A stretch of DNA of 41,708 nt from Schoenoplectus triqueter (lineage: Eukaryota; Streptophyta; Magnoliopsida; Poales; Cyperaceae). The notes below the pieces were generated by a model. That model saw only the letters and a program-made list of their open reading frames with translations, made no database searches and was not told the origin of the DNA. Location: assembly GCA_964058805.1 (NCBI GenBank), contig CAXKVV010000457.1, forward strand, positions 1 through 41,708, written 5' to 3'. Of the stretch, positions 1 through 11,878 are shown piece by piece (position 1 is the first letter of the stretch; every line of letters starts with the position of its first letter). The position numbers were made by a program, and so were the translations under genes.

Positions 1-2783
1 ATGCTGCATGAGCATAATATTGCAGCCCCAGTACTTTTAGTGAAAACAGGTTCAGGTCGAGTTTATTTTAGATTGGGTGTTTCTAGGAGGGTTTGATCAG
101 GACAAAGTCAAGATTTGAATATAGATGAGATCAAATTATATTGAATGATTGAAATAAGTTATTACGGAAGCAATTGATAATTGCTATATAAATATAATTA
201 ATTTTCTTAATCTTTATACACATTTAGATATAAATCATAAGGTGCACCTGATCCCTTTTTGTCTCTGCCACTGGATCTGATGAGTTCCCTAATTCTCAAT
301 CAGGCTCTGAGTCGGCTTGTTTATGACGAACCTTGAGTTTAAGGTGAAATACTCTTAACCATTAATCCTAAAAAGAACTCAATTTGATACTATATATTAT
401 AGAAAATGACATTTTTTATACTTTAAGGATCAACAAACAAAAATTTAAAAGGAAAGATAAATGAGTGAACCACTAAGAAGCGAGTATTACTGAAATAAAG
501 CATTTTTATGTTTAAAGAAGTTACTATATATCACGGCGTACCAGTCTGGTAAATAATAATGCCGCCTACACTTTTACAGAATATTGACCATCTTCTTTAA
601 TTATTACACGACAAATTAAAGACAATATAAATTAAGAAGCCAATATCTTGGATTTTCGAACAGTCCAAATGCCTTCATTTATATTTCTGTCTTTTGATTT
701 TACAAACAAAAAATTTCAAATAATCAAATAAGAAGTAAAAACCTTAGATGCAATTCGTACTATTTTCTCTCCGTGCATGTAAAAATTTATATTTATTATA
801 TTTATTTTATATGAATTAATAAGTTAGCAATCAATATTTAAAAATCATCCACATTAATGGACGTGCAAGCTATATATATCAAACAAAATAATATTAAATT
901 GCTAAATTTTTTTATGTGCGCATAGATAAAATGAATTGATCATATTTAACGGTTTCATTTTCACATCTAAAAAAATATATAATGGAGGCATAAACAATGA
1001 AGACGGCTGTAACTCTTTTTGATGTTAATAAAAAAAATAAAAAATAAAGCTAGAGAATCAGTAATTTTAGTGTCATTAAAATCTGACAAATAATATTTAA
1101 TTTTTCAAAACTTGTCAACGGACAACGCTTAATTTCTACAATTAATATTCATCGAGCTGAAAAACTTTTATGGTCTCATTGCAAATTCTACTGGGTGCCA
1201 ATTAATTTGAGGTTTTCCTTTGGTTCTCTGACTTTTAAAAATGCGTTGACTACTGTACCAAAAAAAAAGCCCAAAGTTGTGACACTTGATGGTTTCACTT
1301 TTGTTTTATATGTTTAGAGGATTTAAATTCGTACCATTCACATGCTTGATGCTTCCGCTTCCTGCACCTATTAAAACTACTCTTGCTGGTTTGGTCCGAA
1401 TGTCCAATATGCACCCCTCATGTGGGTAACAGGATGCATTTAAGTTATTGGGAACCATGATTAGTAATTTAGTATCAAGGTGGAAAATAGGAAGGGCAAA
1501 AGATAAGGAAAAAAGAACATGGGGGTGAGTAATTCAGCCCCCAAAATTGTGGCGATGCACTCATGAAAATTTTATTATTTGTCTATATTTCAGAGAAGGA
1601 AAAGAGAAAGGTACCTAATTTTGGCGATGCTCTTAAAAAAAGGGAAAAATAAAATAAAATAAAATAAAAGAGCAAGATACAATATAGTGTGTCGTTTTAA
1701 TTTAAACTTATTAAAGTTCTCTTTGAGATTCTTTCCGAAAATAAAAAATATTATAAAGAATTAAGTTTTTAAAATAAAACGAGACATATAAAAAAGGAAT
1801 GGGCTCCTCAACAGTGAAATCTTAAAAATACATTTCTAGATCAAAATTTTAAATTTTCTATTATTTTTCATTTCTTTTAAAGATGGAAAGAAATAATAAA
1901 TAAAATGTTTTCATATAGAACAAAAAACACGTTAATTAATTTGAATTAACCGTTTAAATATAAAAAAAAGCATAATTTGAAACCATTTTATTCTTGTCGC
2001 ATTAAAATATTTGAGTGATAGCTAAATCACTCTAACCATATAACAACATTAATTTAGAAGATACCACTTCCATCTGGACAATAAAAGAAGAAACATGTTT
2101 GCACTCGCAAGTATTTCTAATTCTTTAGCAAAATATTATTCTGTGTAGAAACTTCCATAGTACCATTACAGACTTCTTTAAAATAAAAAAAATAAAAAAA
2201 ATGTTACGACCCACTTCTGAGTGGATTGTCCAAGCTCTTCTTAGTTACAAACACAGTTACACTGCCACATTGCAACATGGTGCGCTGTCCTGCTTTCAAC
2301 TGCTGTCAAGTGCTATTGAGATTTGAGATCTTATATTAACAGTTTGCAACAATTTTTGGACCTAATTTGAAAAAATATATTAGCGGGGGGTGATACTGAA
2401 TTGTAAGCGCACCGCAGGAATTTATCTTTGGCGCTTCTAGTGCTCGCTTTTGTGCTTGGGAGGCAATAACATTGATTGAATTTGCTAGAAGATAAAAATC
2501 TGCACATGCAAAAAGGTGTGAGCCTGAAAAGAGCCAATATACAAAACCAAAAATGCAATGATTAAATTGCAAGTCAAACGGCTCTTGGCTTGATACCTCA
2601 TTTTTTTTTAAATAAAAAAAATGCAAAACTTCTGTAACAAAAATGTTACAAATCTATAATACGGGTAGCCGTGTCATGTTGCCACCTGGGGTAGGTACAA
2701 ACAAATTGAAAGAAAAACCTGGAATTACCCTGTAAACGAAAAAGTTGCTTTCCTTCTGAATTACACTTACCATGCATGTGCAG
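1..2783. other. Gene-free AT-rich intergenic DNA
   Basis: No convincing exon, RNA gene or intact transposon was found here. The sequence is strongly AT-rich with many short A and T runs. The only open frames worth naming are two overlapping minus-strand frames at 2331-2626 (75 and 96 codons); the longer ends in a moderately complex stretch but matches no family I recognise. Confidence 0.6.
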
Positions 2784-2791
2784 AGTGCAGT
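2784..2791. repeat. Left target-site duplication AGTGCAGT
   Basis: The 8-mer AGTGCAGT here is repeated exactly at 3809-3816, on either side of the hAT-like element. Eight bases is the duplication length of the hAT superfamily. Confidence 0.75.
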
Positions 2792-2803
2792 TAGTGTTCT
2801 AAA

Positions 2804-3055
2804 ATCGTGCCGTGTCGTGCCGTGCCGTGTAAAGCACGTCGTGTTTTCGTGTCGTGTCGTGCTGTGTTATTATTTTTTTTATTATCTTTCGTGTCGTGTC
2901 GTGCCGTGTTAAAAATGGGGAGAAGCTGACACGTCACGATTAAGGCACGTCACGGATAAAGCACGTCGTGTTAAACGTGTCGTGCTCATTCGTGTCGTGT
3001 CAAATCGTACCGTGTCAAAACGTATTGTGATTATTCGTGTTTTGAATACGGTGTG
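2804..3055. repeat. Left subterminal CGTGTCGTGCC repeat array
   Basis: Many degenerate copies of CGTGYCGTG lie here, mostly reading on the plus strand, with a few in the opposite orientation around 2928-2975. In hAT elements short subterminal repeats are the binding sites of the transposase; that role is inferred here. Confidence 0.7.
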
Positions 3056-3499
3056 CATTAACATGTCAAAGATTTTAAAAATCCAAAAAATACAAAAAAA
3101 ATTCCAAAATTATAAACAAAAGTTTAAATTTTTTTAAAGTGTTAACGTATTTTAAATTATTTAATATAGCGTATTGAAAATAAAATATAAAAAATAGAAA
3201 ATATTAAAAAGTGAAACTAAATATTAAAAATTATTTTTTTAATTTAAAAATATGTTATATAGTGTATTCTGTAAAATTAAAAAAAAATAAAAAATTTCAT
3301 AAAACATAAAAAATGAAAAAAAAATGTCAAAAAAATATGGACATGTATTAAAATATTTTTATAGTAATTCATAAAATATTATGTTTGTCAAATTTTCCCT
3401 CATCCTTTTTTCGGGCTTGGGACCGACTATGTTAGAAACATAGGCGGAGTTAAAAACTTGAAAATATGTCAGTGTAATTTAAAAATAAAATATAAATAT

Positions 3500-3795
3500 T
3501 TGTGTCCGTGCCTATTCGTGGCCGTGCGTGTCCGTGCCGTACCGTGTGTGTTCGTGCCTATTCGTGTCGTGCTTATACGTGTCGTGCCTAGTCATGTGTC
3601 GTGCTCGTGTCGTGCCGTGTTTCGTGTCATGACGTGCCGTGTTGGGACCTCTTAACCATGCGTGTTGTGCCGTGTCGAAAATGAAAAAAATCAGTCATGT
3701 CACGTTTAAGAACACGACACGGATAGGCATGCGTGCCGTGCCGTGTCGCTCTCGTACCGTTTCGTGTCGTGCCGTGCCTTGACACGCGGACACGA
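3500..3795. repeat. Right subterminal CGTGTCGTGCC repeat array
   Basis: This second array of the same motif lies inside the right end of the hAT-like element. Most copies again read on the plus strand, so the two arrays are largely direct repeats of each other, unlike the outer 18-bp termini, which are inverted. Confidence 0.7.
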
Positions 3796-3808
3796 TTTTG
3801 ATTCCCTA

Positions 3809-3816
3809 AGTGCAGT
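3809..3816. repeat. Right target-site duplication AGTGCAGT
   Basis: Exact copy of the 8-mer at 2784-2791, directly after the right terminus of the hAT-like element. Confidence 0.75.
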
Positions 3817-3921
3817 CAAAGAAACAGTCCCAGTGAGATCAGCTCTGCATGCACTTTTGAAGTGCATTTCAGAGGGACCGGGTATACTTTTTTGGTTCCT
3901 TCAAATCGCTTTTGAACCTTT

Positions 3922-3940
3922 GGGGGGGGGGGGGGGGGGG
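3922..3940. repeat. Poly-G run of 19 bases
   Basis: Nineteen consecutive G residues. Such a run can adopt G-quadruplex structure and is often mis-sized in assemblies. Confidence 0.9.
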
Positions 3941-4318
3941 TAACTGTGAAGAGAGAATGGAGGAATTTGAGGGGTGGCGTTTCTTGCAAGAGATCATTTA
4001 GAAATAGACCAGAAGCAGCTGCTGCGCCCACTGAACAGTGAACACCTCAGTATTCCTACAGTCTACAGTGCACACACAACTAACCCCCTCTCCACAGTAA
4101 TAGCAGTGTGCCAGTGCCCCGTCCTCTCTCTTTCCAACTGTGTTCTACAATTTTGGAATTAAAATTACAAAGGTCATACCAATTTAATATTAATTTATGA
4201 ACTGGGATGCCATTGCTCTTAGAACTATGATATATGGTTAAATAACTATTATTTTTAACAAATTTGACAATGAATTTTAAGTAAAGTCAAAAAAATTAAA
4301 ATAGAAGAATTCTTGGAC

Positions 4319-4495
4319 TATGTTTCAAATTTTATATAATTTAAGTGTTATTTAATATTCTATCAAAGCTCTTTAAATTTAGATCATTGTAAATATTATG
4401 TAATTTTGATGTTCTTTAATGAATTATCAAATAATACTCAAATTATAAAAAATTTGAAACAAAACCAATATGTAAGTTCAATAATATGCTTGAAA
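4319..4495. repeat. Possible relic of the 37265/38467 MITE family
   Basis: By eye, the stretch near 4323-4370 (containing TTTCAAATTTTATATAATTT) and the one near 4427-4490 (containing ATACTCAAATT and ATTTGAAACA) match the inner inverted parts of the MITEs at 37265-37628 and 38467-38834 in the same order. The outer terminal repeats are not recognisable, so this would be an old, eroded copy. Confidence 0.4.
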
Positions 4496-5041
4496 CAAAA
4501 ACCAACAGCAATATTGGAGAAATTCGGAGATTACTATTTGCGAGAGAGGCATGTGCAAGAATATTTTATTACGAGAACAAAGGTTGCGTCATAATCATAA
4601 GAGAAATCATGAGAGGGCACAAAAGTTGGTTTACATGCTAGAAAAATTCAGTCGAAGCTCTCATTTTTTTCCTTTACTTTTTTTTCCCAAACCTTACTAG
4701 TTTCTTTTTTCTTCTATTTTCCACTTTAAGATCGCAATTTTGTGATCACTTGTAAATATCAGACATTATCGATATCATGCTAATGAAATTTGGAGATTGA
4801 GATCTCCATCTTTTTCTCAAACAAAAAATAATAAAAAGAATAACAAAATTTATATTTAATTTTTTGAATTTATTTAAAATTTTCATCAAAGTCGTCCGAA
4901 ATAATAGTTGTCAAGGATTCTCTCTTATTTTTCTTCGTTTTCCATAAAATGAGTTGGGGGAGAACACCGTTTTTTATATATAATAATTATATTATTAATG
5001 ATAAGAGTGATAAAAGTAAAAATTTAAATTTACGAATGACA

Positions 5042-5190
5042 GCGCGCCACTGACAGTGACATCTTTATAAACACACCATTGTCAGTGACGTCTTTAGTGG
5101 TTGATCGACAGTAGTAATGTTGATCCAATGATAATGGATCGTGATCAGGACGAGCAAGAGCAAACGTACTACTGACAGTAGTGCGTTTAC
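5042..5190. repeat. Cluster of CACTGACAGTG palindromes
   Basis: A short palindrome of the form CACTGACAGTG occurs near 5048 and a variant ATTGTCAGTG near 5078, both followed by GACRTCTTTA. A 27-base imperfect palindrome centred on ACTACTGACAGTAGT spans 5162-5188. I see no TIR or duplication that would define a transposon. Confidence 0.5.
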
Positions 5191-7434
5191 ACTGTTTTAT
5201 ACAAAATAATCAAGTACAGATAAATAATTAATATTTAAATATGAATGCTATATTTACAGATAATTTTCAAATACAAAACTGAACATAACATATATTATCC
5301 GTTCCATTTACACCTTTAGTTCCAAAACATCTAATTTTAGAGATTCATAAAGAACTTTTGTTTGAATTTGTAAAATACAATATCCCATGCAAGAAATCAT
5401 TATATATGTTAATAGACTAAAGACTAATTATCCTCTTGAGTTAGTCCTAAATGGATCAGATCAAGTGAATCAGGAGTGGAGTTAGACTTTGACAGAGGAG
5501 GGGAACAAAAATTGAATTTTTCGATGGGACATAATTTTAAAATTTTCTTCAATAATTATAATAATATTTTTAAAAGTTCTAACCATAGTGCCAATTGACC
5601 TATGTCACCATGAAGATCCACCCTTGAAGTGGACAATTGATAGTTTGATACTCCTCTTTTTTATGAACTGAGATATATTAAGACAAGAATGATATCTTGA
5701 ATCTACTTCTTTTAAATTTGCAATTAGGTTTTCCTTCTTATTTGTTTCATTCAAATCATAATAACATTTTTTATATGAATCATAAAAAAGAAAAACTATA
5801 AATGATGTCTACAAGTTTTTTTCTTTGAAACATATAGTAGATGTTTTCCTAATATATTTCAGCAATCTTTTACTTAAACAATCATTTAGGTTTAGAGTCT
5901 GGTTCCATTAAATTTATTTCAGTTGTCTAAAAAACTGCAATTAAACCTGTAATTCATATACTCTGATTGATGTGAAAGCTGACGAAATATTTTCTAAAAT
6001 AATAGGGGCATCAAAACTCTGAAAATTAGCAAACCGAAATCACCACAATTCCAAGCATCAGTGTAACGTTCCCAAAGCAAACAAATATTTTTTTTGGCAA
6101 TATTCAAAATTTGCTTCAACCAATTTGCATCAATAAGCACTAGTGTCGAAAAATTTTCTGGAGATATTTGAATTAAATAACATCGATAAGAAATTAACAT
6201 TAATTCGTACGAATTCACCTGTGCTAACGACCAACAATACGGGTTCATGTATCAAAAGATTCTTCCATTCTTTTCATGTTTTAGGCGTTGGTCCTTGCAA
6301 AAGCATTTAAGCACCGGATAACCAAGTTGGATATTGGCCCCCTTTTTTTTGTTGATTCTGTTGTTTCTTTTTTTTTTTCCTTTTTCCCCTGAACTATACT
6401 ATTTAAGTACTCCATTTTTTTTAATACACATAATGACATAAACTATAATTTCTTTGTTCTTTTGGTTTTCTCTTTTATTAGTTTAATTTATTCTTTTTAA
6501 TTATGAGGCATATTTCATTATTCAGGTTATGGATCCACTCTCAAGTCTCCATACGGAAATGCTATAGTTTGTTTGAATTAACTGTACGTAGCATAGGCAA
6601 AGAGTTTCATGCTTTGTCCCAAATATTTACCAAAAGTGGCATATGAGGCTTGATATAAAAGATAGACAGGCATATAACCATAGAACCTGTAAGGAAAATT
6701 ACAATCTGATGAATTGGGTTTTGGCGAATACAGTGTATACTGAATTATGATCGAACTTGCCATCTAAATTTATTTTGGTTCAGATTCTCAAAATTCCAAA
6801 ATCACTGTAGTGAATTATCTAATTTGAAGTTTAAAAAAAAAATCTAATTTCATTGTTTTAGGCTTCCAGAAAAATAAATTCTATTAAACACTGAATTCCT
6901 TAACTCTTATAGTGATATTTGTCAAATTTTGATAGAGAGGTCAAAATAAACAAACACAATGCAGTGAATGATTTTCTGTATCTTATTTTAGAAATTCTAA
7001 AATACTGAATTGTACTATGTATTGGTATGTATCTATGTATATGTATATCTATATGTAAACGTGTGCATGTGATACGTCCTGGTTAAGGTGCTCAGATCAT
7101 TTGTAGAGGAATTGAATATATAAAGGGTTATGTTTTGTGCTTTCGGACACGTTTTCGGCGGTGCGGAGAGTATCGGGTCCCGTTTATATATTTTACGTGT
7201 GTGAAAATTATGATCTCCTCTTAAGTCGTTGATAAGGCCTTATATAGGAGAAGGATCATAGGGATCATAGTCTAGAGTGCACATGATCGTGGTCGGTTAC
7301 ATATAACTACTGTGCATGAACGTATCTGGTTACTTGTATGACTGCTGAATGTAATTCGTATGCATGAAAACCATTCGAGATGAATGTTGAGTGAGGTAGC
7401 CTTATAGGACTTAGAAAATTAGTGTATTAAGACT

Positions 7435-7439
7435 AAGTA
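7435..7439. repeat. Left target-site duplication AAGTA
   Basis: AAGTA immediately precedes the 5' LTR and is repeated at 12213-12217 directly after the 3' LTR. Five bases is normal for Ty1/copia integration. Confidence 0.9.
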
Positions 7440-7786
7440 TGTTGAAGAGTAATTCAAACCCAGGGGTATTTCTGTCACAGTGAAGTTTAAGTTTAATCAA
7501 CATGTTTAACTTACTAAGTTTGTTATTGGACAGTACTTACTTATCGCTAATAAGGTGTGAGTCATTTGAATTAGTTTAATTTGAAGAGTCATGAGAGATT
7601 TAAGCGGGAGATGAGTGGTGAGTGTTTATTTACTTTATATACAGAGTCCTATAAGTATATGTATCAGTACTAAAAACTGTATGATGCGTGAATGTTATTT
7701 TTAGTGAAAAACTTTGAATATTTTATTCTGAGTTCTCCGTGAGTTTGAGAGAAGTCTGAGATTTAATTGAGGGAATTGTGCCAACA
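7440..7786 (+). repeat. 5' LTR (347 bp)
   Basis: Starts TGTTGAAGAG and ends GTGCCAACA, with the short inverted TGTTG/CAACA ends usual for copia LTRs. A TATATA box at 7636-7641 is the likely promoter for the genomic RNA. It appears identical to the copy at 11866-12212. Confidence 0.95.
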
Positions 7787-7789
7787 TTG

Positions 7790-7801
7790 TGGTATCAGAG
7801 C
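7790..7801 (+). promoter_or_regulatory. Primer binding site, initiator tRNA-Met
   Basis: TGGTATCAGAGC, three bases after the 5' LTR, is the standard plant copia site complementary to the 3' end of initiator methionine tRNA; it primes minus-strand DNA synthesis. Confidence 0.93.
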
Positions 7802-7822
7802 GAGGGAAAGTGAAGATCAAAG

Positions 7823-10800
7823 ATGACGAGTTCCAATCAATTATTTGTTCCATTGTTCAATGGTGATAACTACGACTTCTGGAAGATTAAAATGACCACT
7901 GTGTTCAAATCACAGGGGTTATGGGATCTGGTTGAGAATGGTGTGCCAAATCCAAATCCTAATCCTGATGACACCAACAAGCGCGATGCAAAGGCTATGA
8001 TGCTGATCCAACAAGGGCTTGATGATTCCATTTTTCCAAAAATTGCTTCATGCAGTAGAGCAAAGGAGGCTTGGGACATCTTGCAGACCTCATTTCAAGG
8101 TACAGCAAAAGTGATGACAGTCAAATTGTAAAGGCTAAGAAGAGAGTTTGAAACACTGCAAATGGAGAAAGATGACAAGGTACTGCCTTTTCTGACAAAA
8201 GTTCAAGGTGTTGTAAATCAGATGAAGATCTATGGGGAACAGGTAACTGATCAAACTGTGGTTTGCAAAGTTTTAAGAAGTTTAACGGCAAAATTTGATC
8301 ATGTAGTGGCTGCAATAGAAGAGTCCAAAGATCTTAACACATATACCTTTAATGAACTCATGGGATCTCTTCAAAGTCATGAAAGTAGATTGATGAGGGA
8401 TGAGGAGAAATCTGAATCTGATGACAAGGCTTTCTATGCACAAGGTCAAACCTTTAGAGGTAGAGGAAGAAGTAGGGGTAGAGGAAGCATGTCAAATAGA
8501 GGAAGAGGTGGAAGAGGAAGGAGTACAAGAGGAGGAACATCAGAATCATCTGGATATGAATCAATGGAAGAGAATAGTAGAAGGGTAAGGTGTTTCAATT
8601 GTAATCAGATTGGACATTACCAGTCAGATTGCCCAAACCCCTCAAAGAAGTACATTGAATGTTATTACTGTCACAAACCAGGACATTACCAGTCAGAATG
8701 TTACAAAAGGTTAAGAGAGGAAGAACAAGCTAGCTATGCAAAGGAAGAAGAAGGAAGTGAAAAAGAACAGACTGATGCAAGGTTGTTTATGGCATACAGT
8801 GAATGTCAGAAAACTGCAGAAGACATTTGGTTTATTGACAGTGGTTGCTCAAACCATATGTCAGGACAAAGGGAGAGTTTTGAGGATCTAGATGAAAATT
8901 ACAAGTTGAAAGTTAAACTAGGAGACAACAAGTCTATTCAAGTCAAGGGCAAAGGTACTGTTACTGTTAACACATCCAATGGTTTAAAAAAACTAAAAGA
9001 TGTGTACTTTATTCCAAGTTTAACTCAAAATTTGTTAAGTGTGGGGCAACTGATTAAAAGTGGCTGTTCAGTGGTATTTGGAGAAAGTAGTTGTAAAATT
9101 TTGGATGAGAAAACATCTCAGACACTAGCAGAAACCAAAATGTCTGATAATAAACTATTTCCCTTGGTAATAACTGGAGTCAAGGAGAGAGCTTTAACAG
9201 TTCAAGAGAGCAATCAAACTGAATTGTGGCACTGCAGATATGGTCATCTCAGTGTGTCTGGTCTGAAAACCTTGAGTCAGGAAAAGATGGTACTTGGACT
9301 ACCAGAAATGGAGGATATTGAATTTTGTGAAGGGTGTGTATATGGCAAACATTCAAGAGCATCCTTTCCGAAAGGGCAGAGCAAGAGAGCATCTCAAGTG
9401 CTTGAATTGATCCATGCAGACCTATGTGGACCCATGCAGACAGTTTCAATTGGAGGAAGTAAATACTTTCTTCTATTCACAGATGATTTTAGCAGGATGA
9501 GTTGGATATTCTTTCTACACAACAAATCTGAAACCTTTCAGAATTTCAAGAAGTTTAAAGCAGCAGTGGAGAAGCAATCTGGTAAAAGTATTAAAGTGCT
9601 GAGGACTGATCGTGGTGGTGAGTTCTTATCCAAGGAATTTAACAGTTTCTGTGATGCTGAGGGTATCCACCATGAATTAACAACTCCCTATACACCAGAA
9701 CAGAATGGAGTTTCAGAGAGAAAGAACAGAACAGTAGTGGAATTTGGGAGGAGCATGCTGAAACACAAAAAACTACCTAACCAGTTCTGGGCAGAAGCAG
9801 TTGCTACAGCAGTTTATGTCTTGAACATTTCACCAACCAAGGCTGTTGTGGACATGACACCTTTTGAAGTTTGGCATGGTTTTAAACCAAGTGTAGATCA
9901 TCTCAAAATTTTTGGATGCATTGGTTATGCATTTATTGAACATCATAAAAGATCCAAGTTGGATGAGAAATCTGTTAAATGCATCTTTATTGGATATTGC
10001 TCTCAGACCAAAGGATACAAAATGTACAACCCAGAAAATGGGAAGATAATTGTTACTAGAAATGTTAAGTTCGATGAGAAATCATGGTGGAAATGGGGTG
10101 ATGAGAAGGAGGAGATAAGTGAGAAAAGAGTGGGAGTAATAATAGAAGAAGGTGATGAAGAGGAGCAAATGAGTAATTCTGATGAACATAGTGACAATGG
10201 AGAGTATGAAAGACCACTGAGGACTTTGATCAGACAGAACAGAAGAAGACCTGGTAGAAGACTAGGCAGAAGATCAAGAACAGTTGAGGATCTGTACAAT
10301 AGTAGTCAGGTACTGATGGTAGCAGATCCTGAAAACTTTGAAGAAGCAGTGATTGGAGAAGAGTGGAGAGAAGCAATGAGGTGTGAAATTGAAGCAATTG
10401 AGAGAAATCAGACTTGGAGCTTGATAGAAGCACCTAAAGGCTGTAATGTAATTGGAGTGAAGTGGATTTTCAAAACAAAGGTGGGACCAGATGGAAAGAT
10501 AGTCAAGCATAAAGCTCGATTAGTAGCTAAAGGATACAGGCAGAAACAAGGGATTGATTACGAGGAGACATTCTCTCCTGTGGCAAGATTTGAGACCATA
10601 CGAATTGTGCTTGCTGTTGCAGCAAAATTGGATGTGCCAGTTTTTCAATTTGATGTCAAGTCTGCCTTTCTCAATGGTGAAATCTCAGAGGAGGTGTTTG
10701 TAGAACAACCAGAAGGTTTTATGGTGAAAGGAAAAGAAAATTGGGTTTATAAATTACACAAAGCCCTCTATGGACTGAAACAGGCTCCAAGGGCGTGGTA

Positions 10801-11878
10801 CAGTAAAATTAACAGTTTCTTTGTTGATGCAGGTTTTTCAAGAAGTATAAGTGAGCCAAGTTTATATGTGAAAAAGAAGCAGGATGATGCTATTATGGTG
10901 GTTTGCCTATATGTAGATGATATGATCTACTTTGGCACAAATTCTCAAATGGTAGCAGAATTCAGGAACAGCATGAAAAGGAAGTTTGAAATGACTGATC
11001 TTGGTCCTCTTAAGTACTTCTTGGGATTGGAGATCATTCAGGAACAAGATGGCATATTTCTGTCACAGAAGAAGTATGCTGAAGACTTGCTGGCAAGATT
11101 TGAGATGCAGAATTGCAACACCTGTACTACACCAATGAATACAAGGGAGAAACTGATGAAGGATGACAACACTGAAGCTACTGATGCATTAAAGTTTAGA
11201 AGCTTGATTGGAGGATTGATCTACCTTACTCACACCAGACCTGACATCAACTATTCAGTCAGCTTAATATCAAGGTTCATGCAGTCTCCATCAAAACAGC
11301 ACATGGGTGCAGCAAAAAGAGTGTTGAGGTATGTAGCTGGGACAGCAGAATTGGGCCTCTGGTACAAGAAAACTGAAGATGTCAAATTAGAAGGATTTAG
11401 TGACAGTGACTGGGCAGGCTGTCAAGATGAAAGAAAGAGCACCTCTGGATACTTGTTTAAAATTGGAGACACACCAATTAGTTGGAGCACAAAGAAACAA
11501 ACCTCTGTGGCACTTTCTTCAGCAGAGGCAGAATATGCAGCAGTCAGTTCAGCAGCTTGCCAAGCCATGTGGATCAGAAAAATTCTAGCAGATGTTGGAT
11601 ACAAGCAAGAACAAGGAACTGTGATCTTCTGTGACAACACATCTGCAATAGCTATGGCTAGAAATCCAGGGCAACATGGAAGATGTAAGCACATTGACAT
11701 TAAAATTCATTTTGTCAGAGATCTGGTGGCAGGAGGAGAGATAGTACTGGAACACATTAGTACTGAAAATCAGGAGGCAGACATTCTAACCAAGGCACTG
11801 TGTTTGCCAGTGTTTGAAAATCTGAAGCAAAAATTAGGAATCACAGAGTTTGAATTAAGGGAGGGTGTTGAAGAGTAA
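7823..11878 (+). pseudogene. copia gag-pol polyprotein with one in-frame stop
   Basis: One reading frame runs from ATG 7823 to TAA 11876-11878 except for a single TAA at 8129-8131, after 102 codons. The frame is unchanged beyond it, giving a 1238-codon open stretch from ATG 8162. The first part is the gag N-terminus typical of plant copia (LFNGDNYDFWKIKM). In the second part (own numbering) are an RG-rich stretch (98-125), two CCHC zinc knuckles (144-157, 167-180), the protease DSG (226-228), the integrase HHCC finger (H357, H362, C389, C392) and catalytic D420, D483, E519, the reverse transcriptase YVDD (917-920) and the RNase H DSDW near 1081. The stop precedes the zinc knuckles, so it is not at a gag/pol boundary and reads as a nonsense mutation. 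All pol catalytic motifs are intact. The last codons lie inside the 3' LTR. Confidence 0.9.
11857..11865 (+). promoter_or_regulatory. Polypurine tract
   Basis: AAGGGAGGG directly abuts the 3' LTR and would prime plus-strand DNA synthesis. It also codes for residues near the end of the polyprotein. Confidence 0.88.

Larger units (their letters stand above)
2792..3808. mobile_element. Non-autonomous hAT-like DNA transposon
   Basis: This 1017-bp element has imperfect 18-bp terminal inverted repeats: the left end reads TAGTGTTCTAAAATCGTG and the right end, on the other strand, TAGGGAATCAAAATCGTG. The TAGGG start resembles the ends of plant hAT elements, and an exact 8-bp duplication flanks it. 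Both subterminal zones are packed with CGTGTCGTGCC-type motifs, while the middle (about 3060-3410) is almost pure A+T. No transposase reading frame exists, so it would depend on a transposase made elsewhere. The open frames at 3458-3655 and 3743-3943 are by-products of the CGTG repeats. The superfamily call rests on duplication length, TIR form and subterminal repeats, not on a protein. Confidence 0.75.
3817..7439. other. Intergenic DNA between hAT-like element and copia element
   Basis: No host gene is recognisable. It contains a 19-base G run (3922-3940), a block that looks like a relic of the MITE family at 37265 (about 4319-4495), and palindromic motifs at 5042-5190. The last 370 bases (about 7069-7439) are less AT-rich and look like old transposon or LTR sequence, but I could not define ends. 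Confidence 0.5.

Noticed and set aside
3743..3943. Frames ending in poly-Gly or poly-Pro across the G run
   Set aside because: Homopolymer translation joined to the CGTG repeat of the hAT-like element; no coding evidence.
7069..7439. Possible solo or older LTR left of the young copia, with GTATTCGAGCC after the insertion as a primer site
   Set aside because: No matching second LTR, no clear TG/CA limits, and the would-be primer site fits initiator tRNA poorly.
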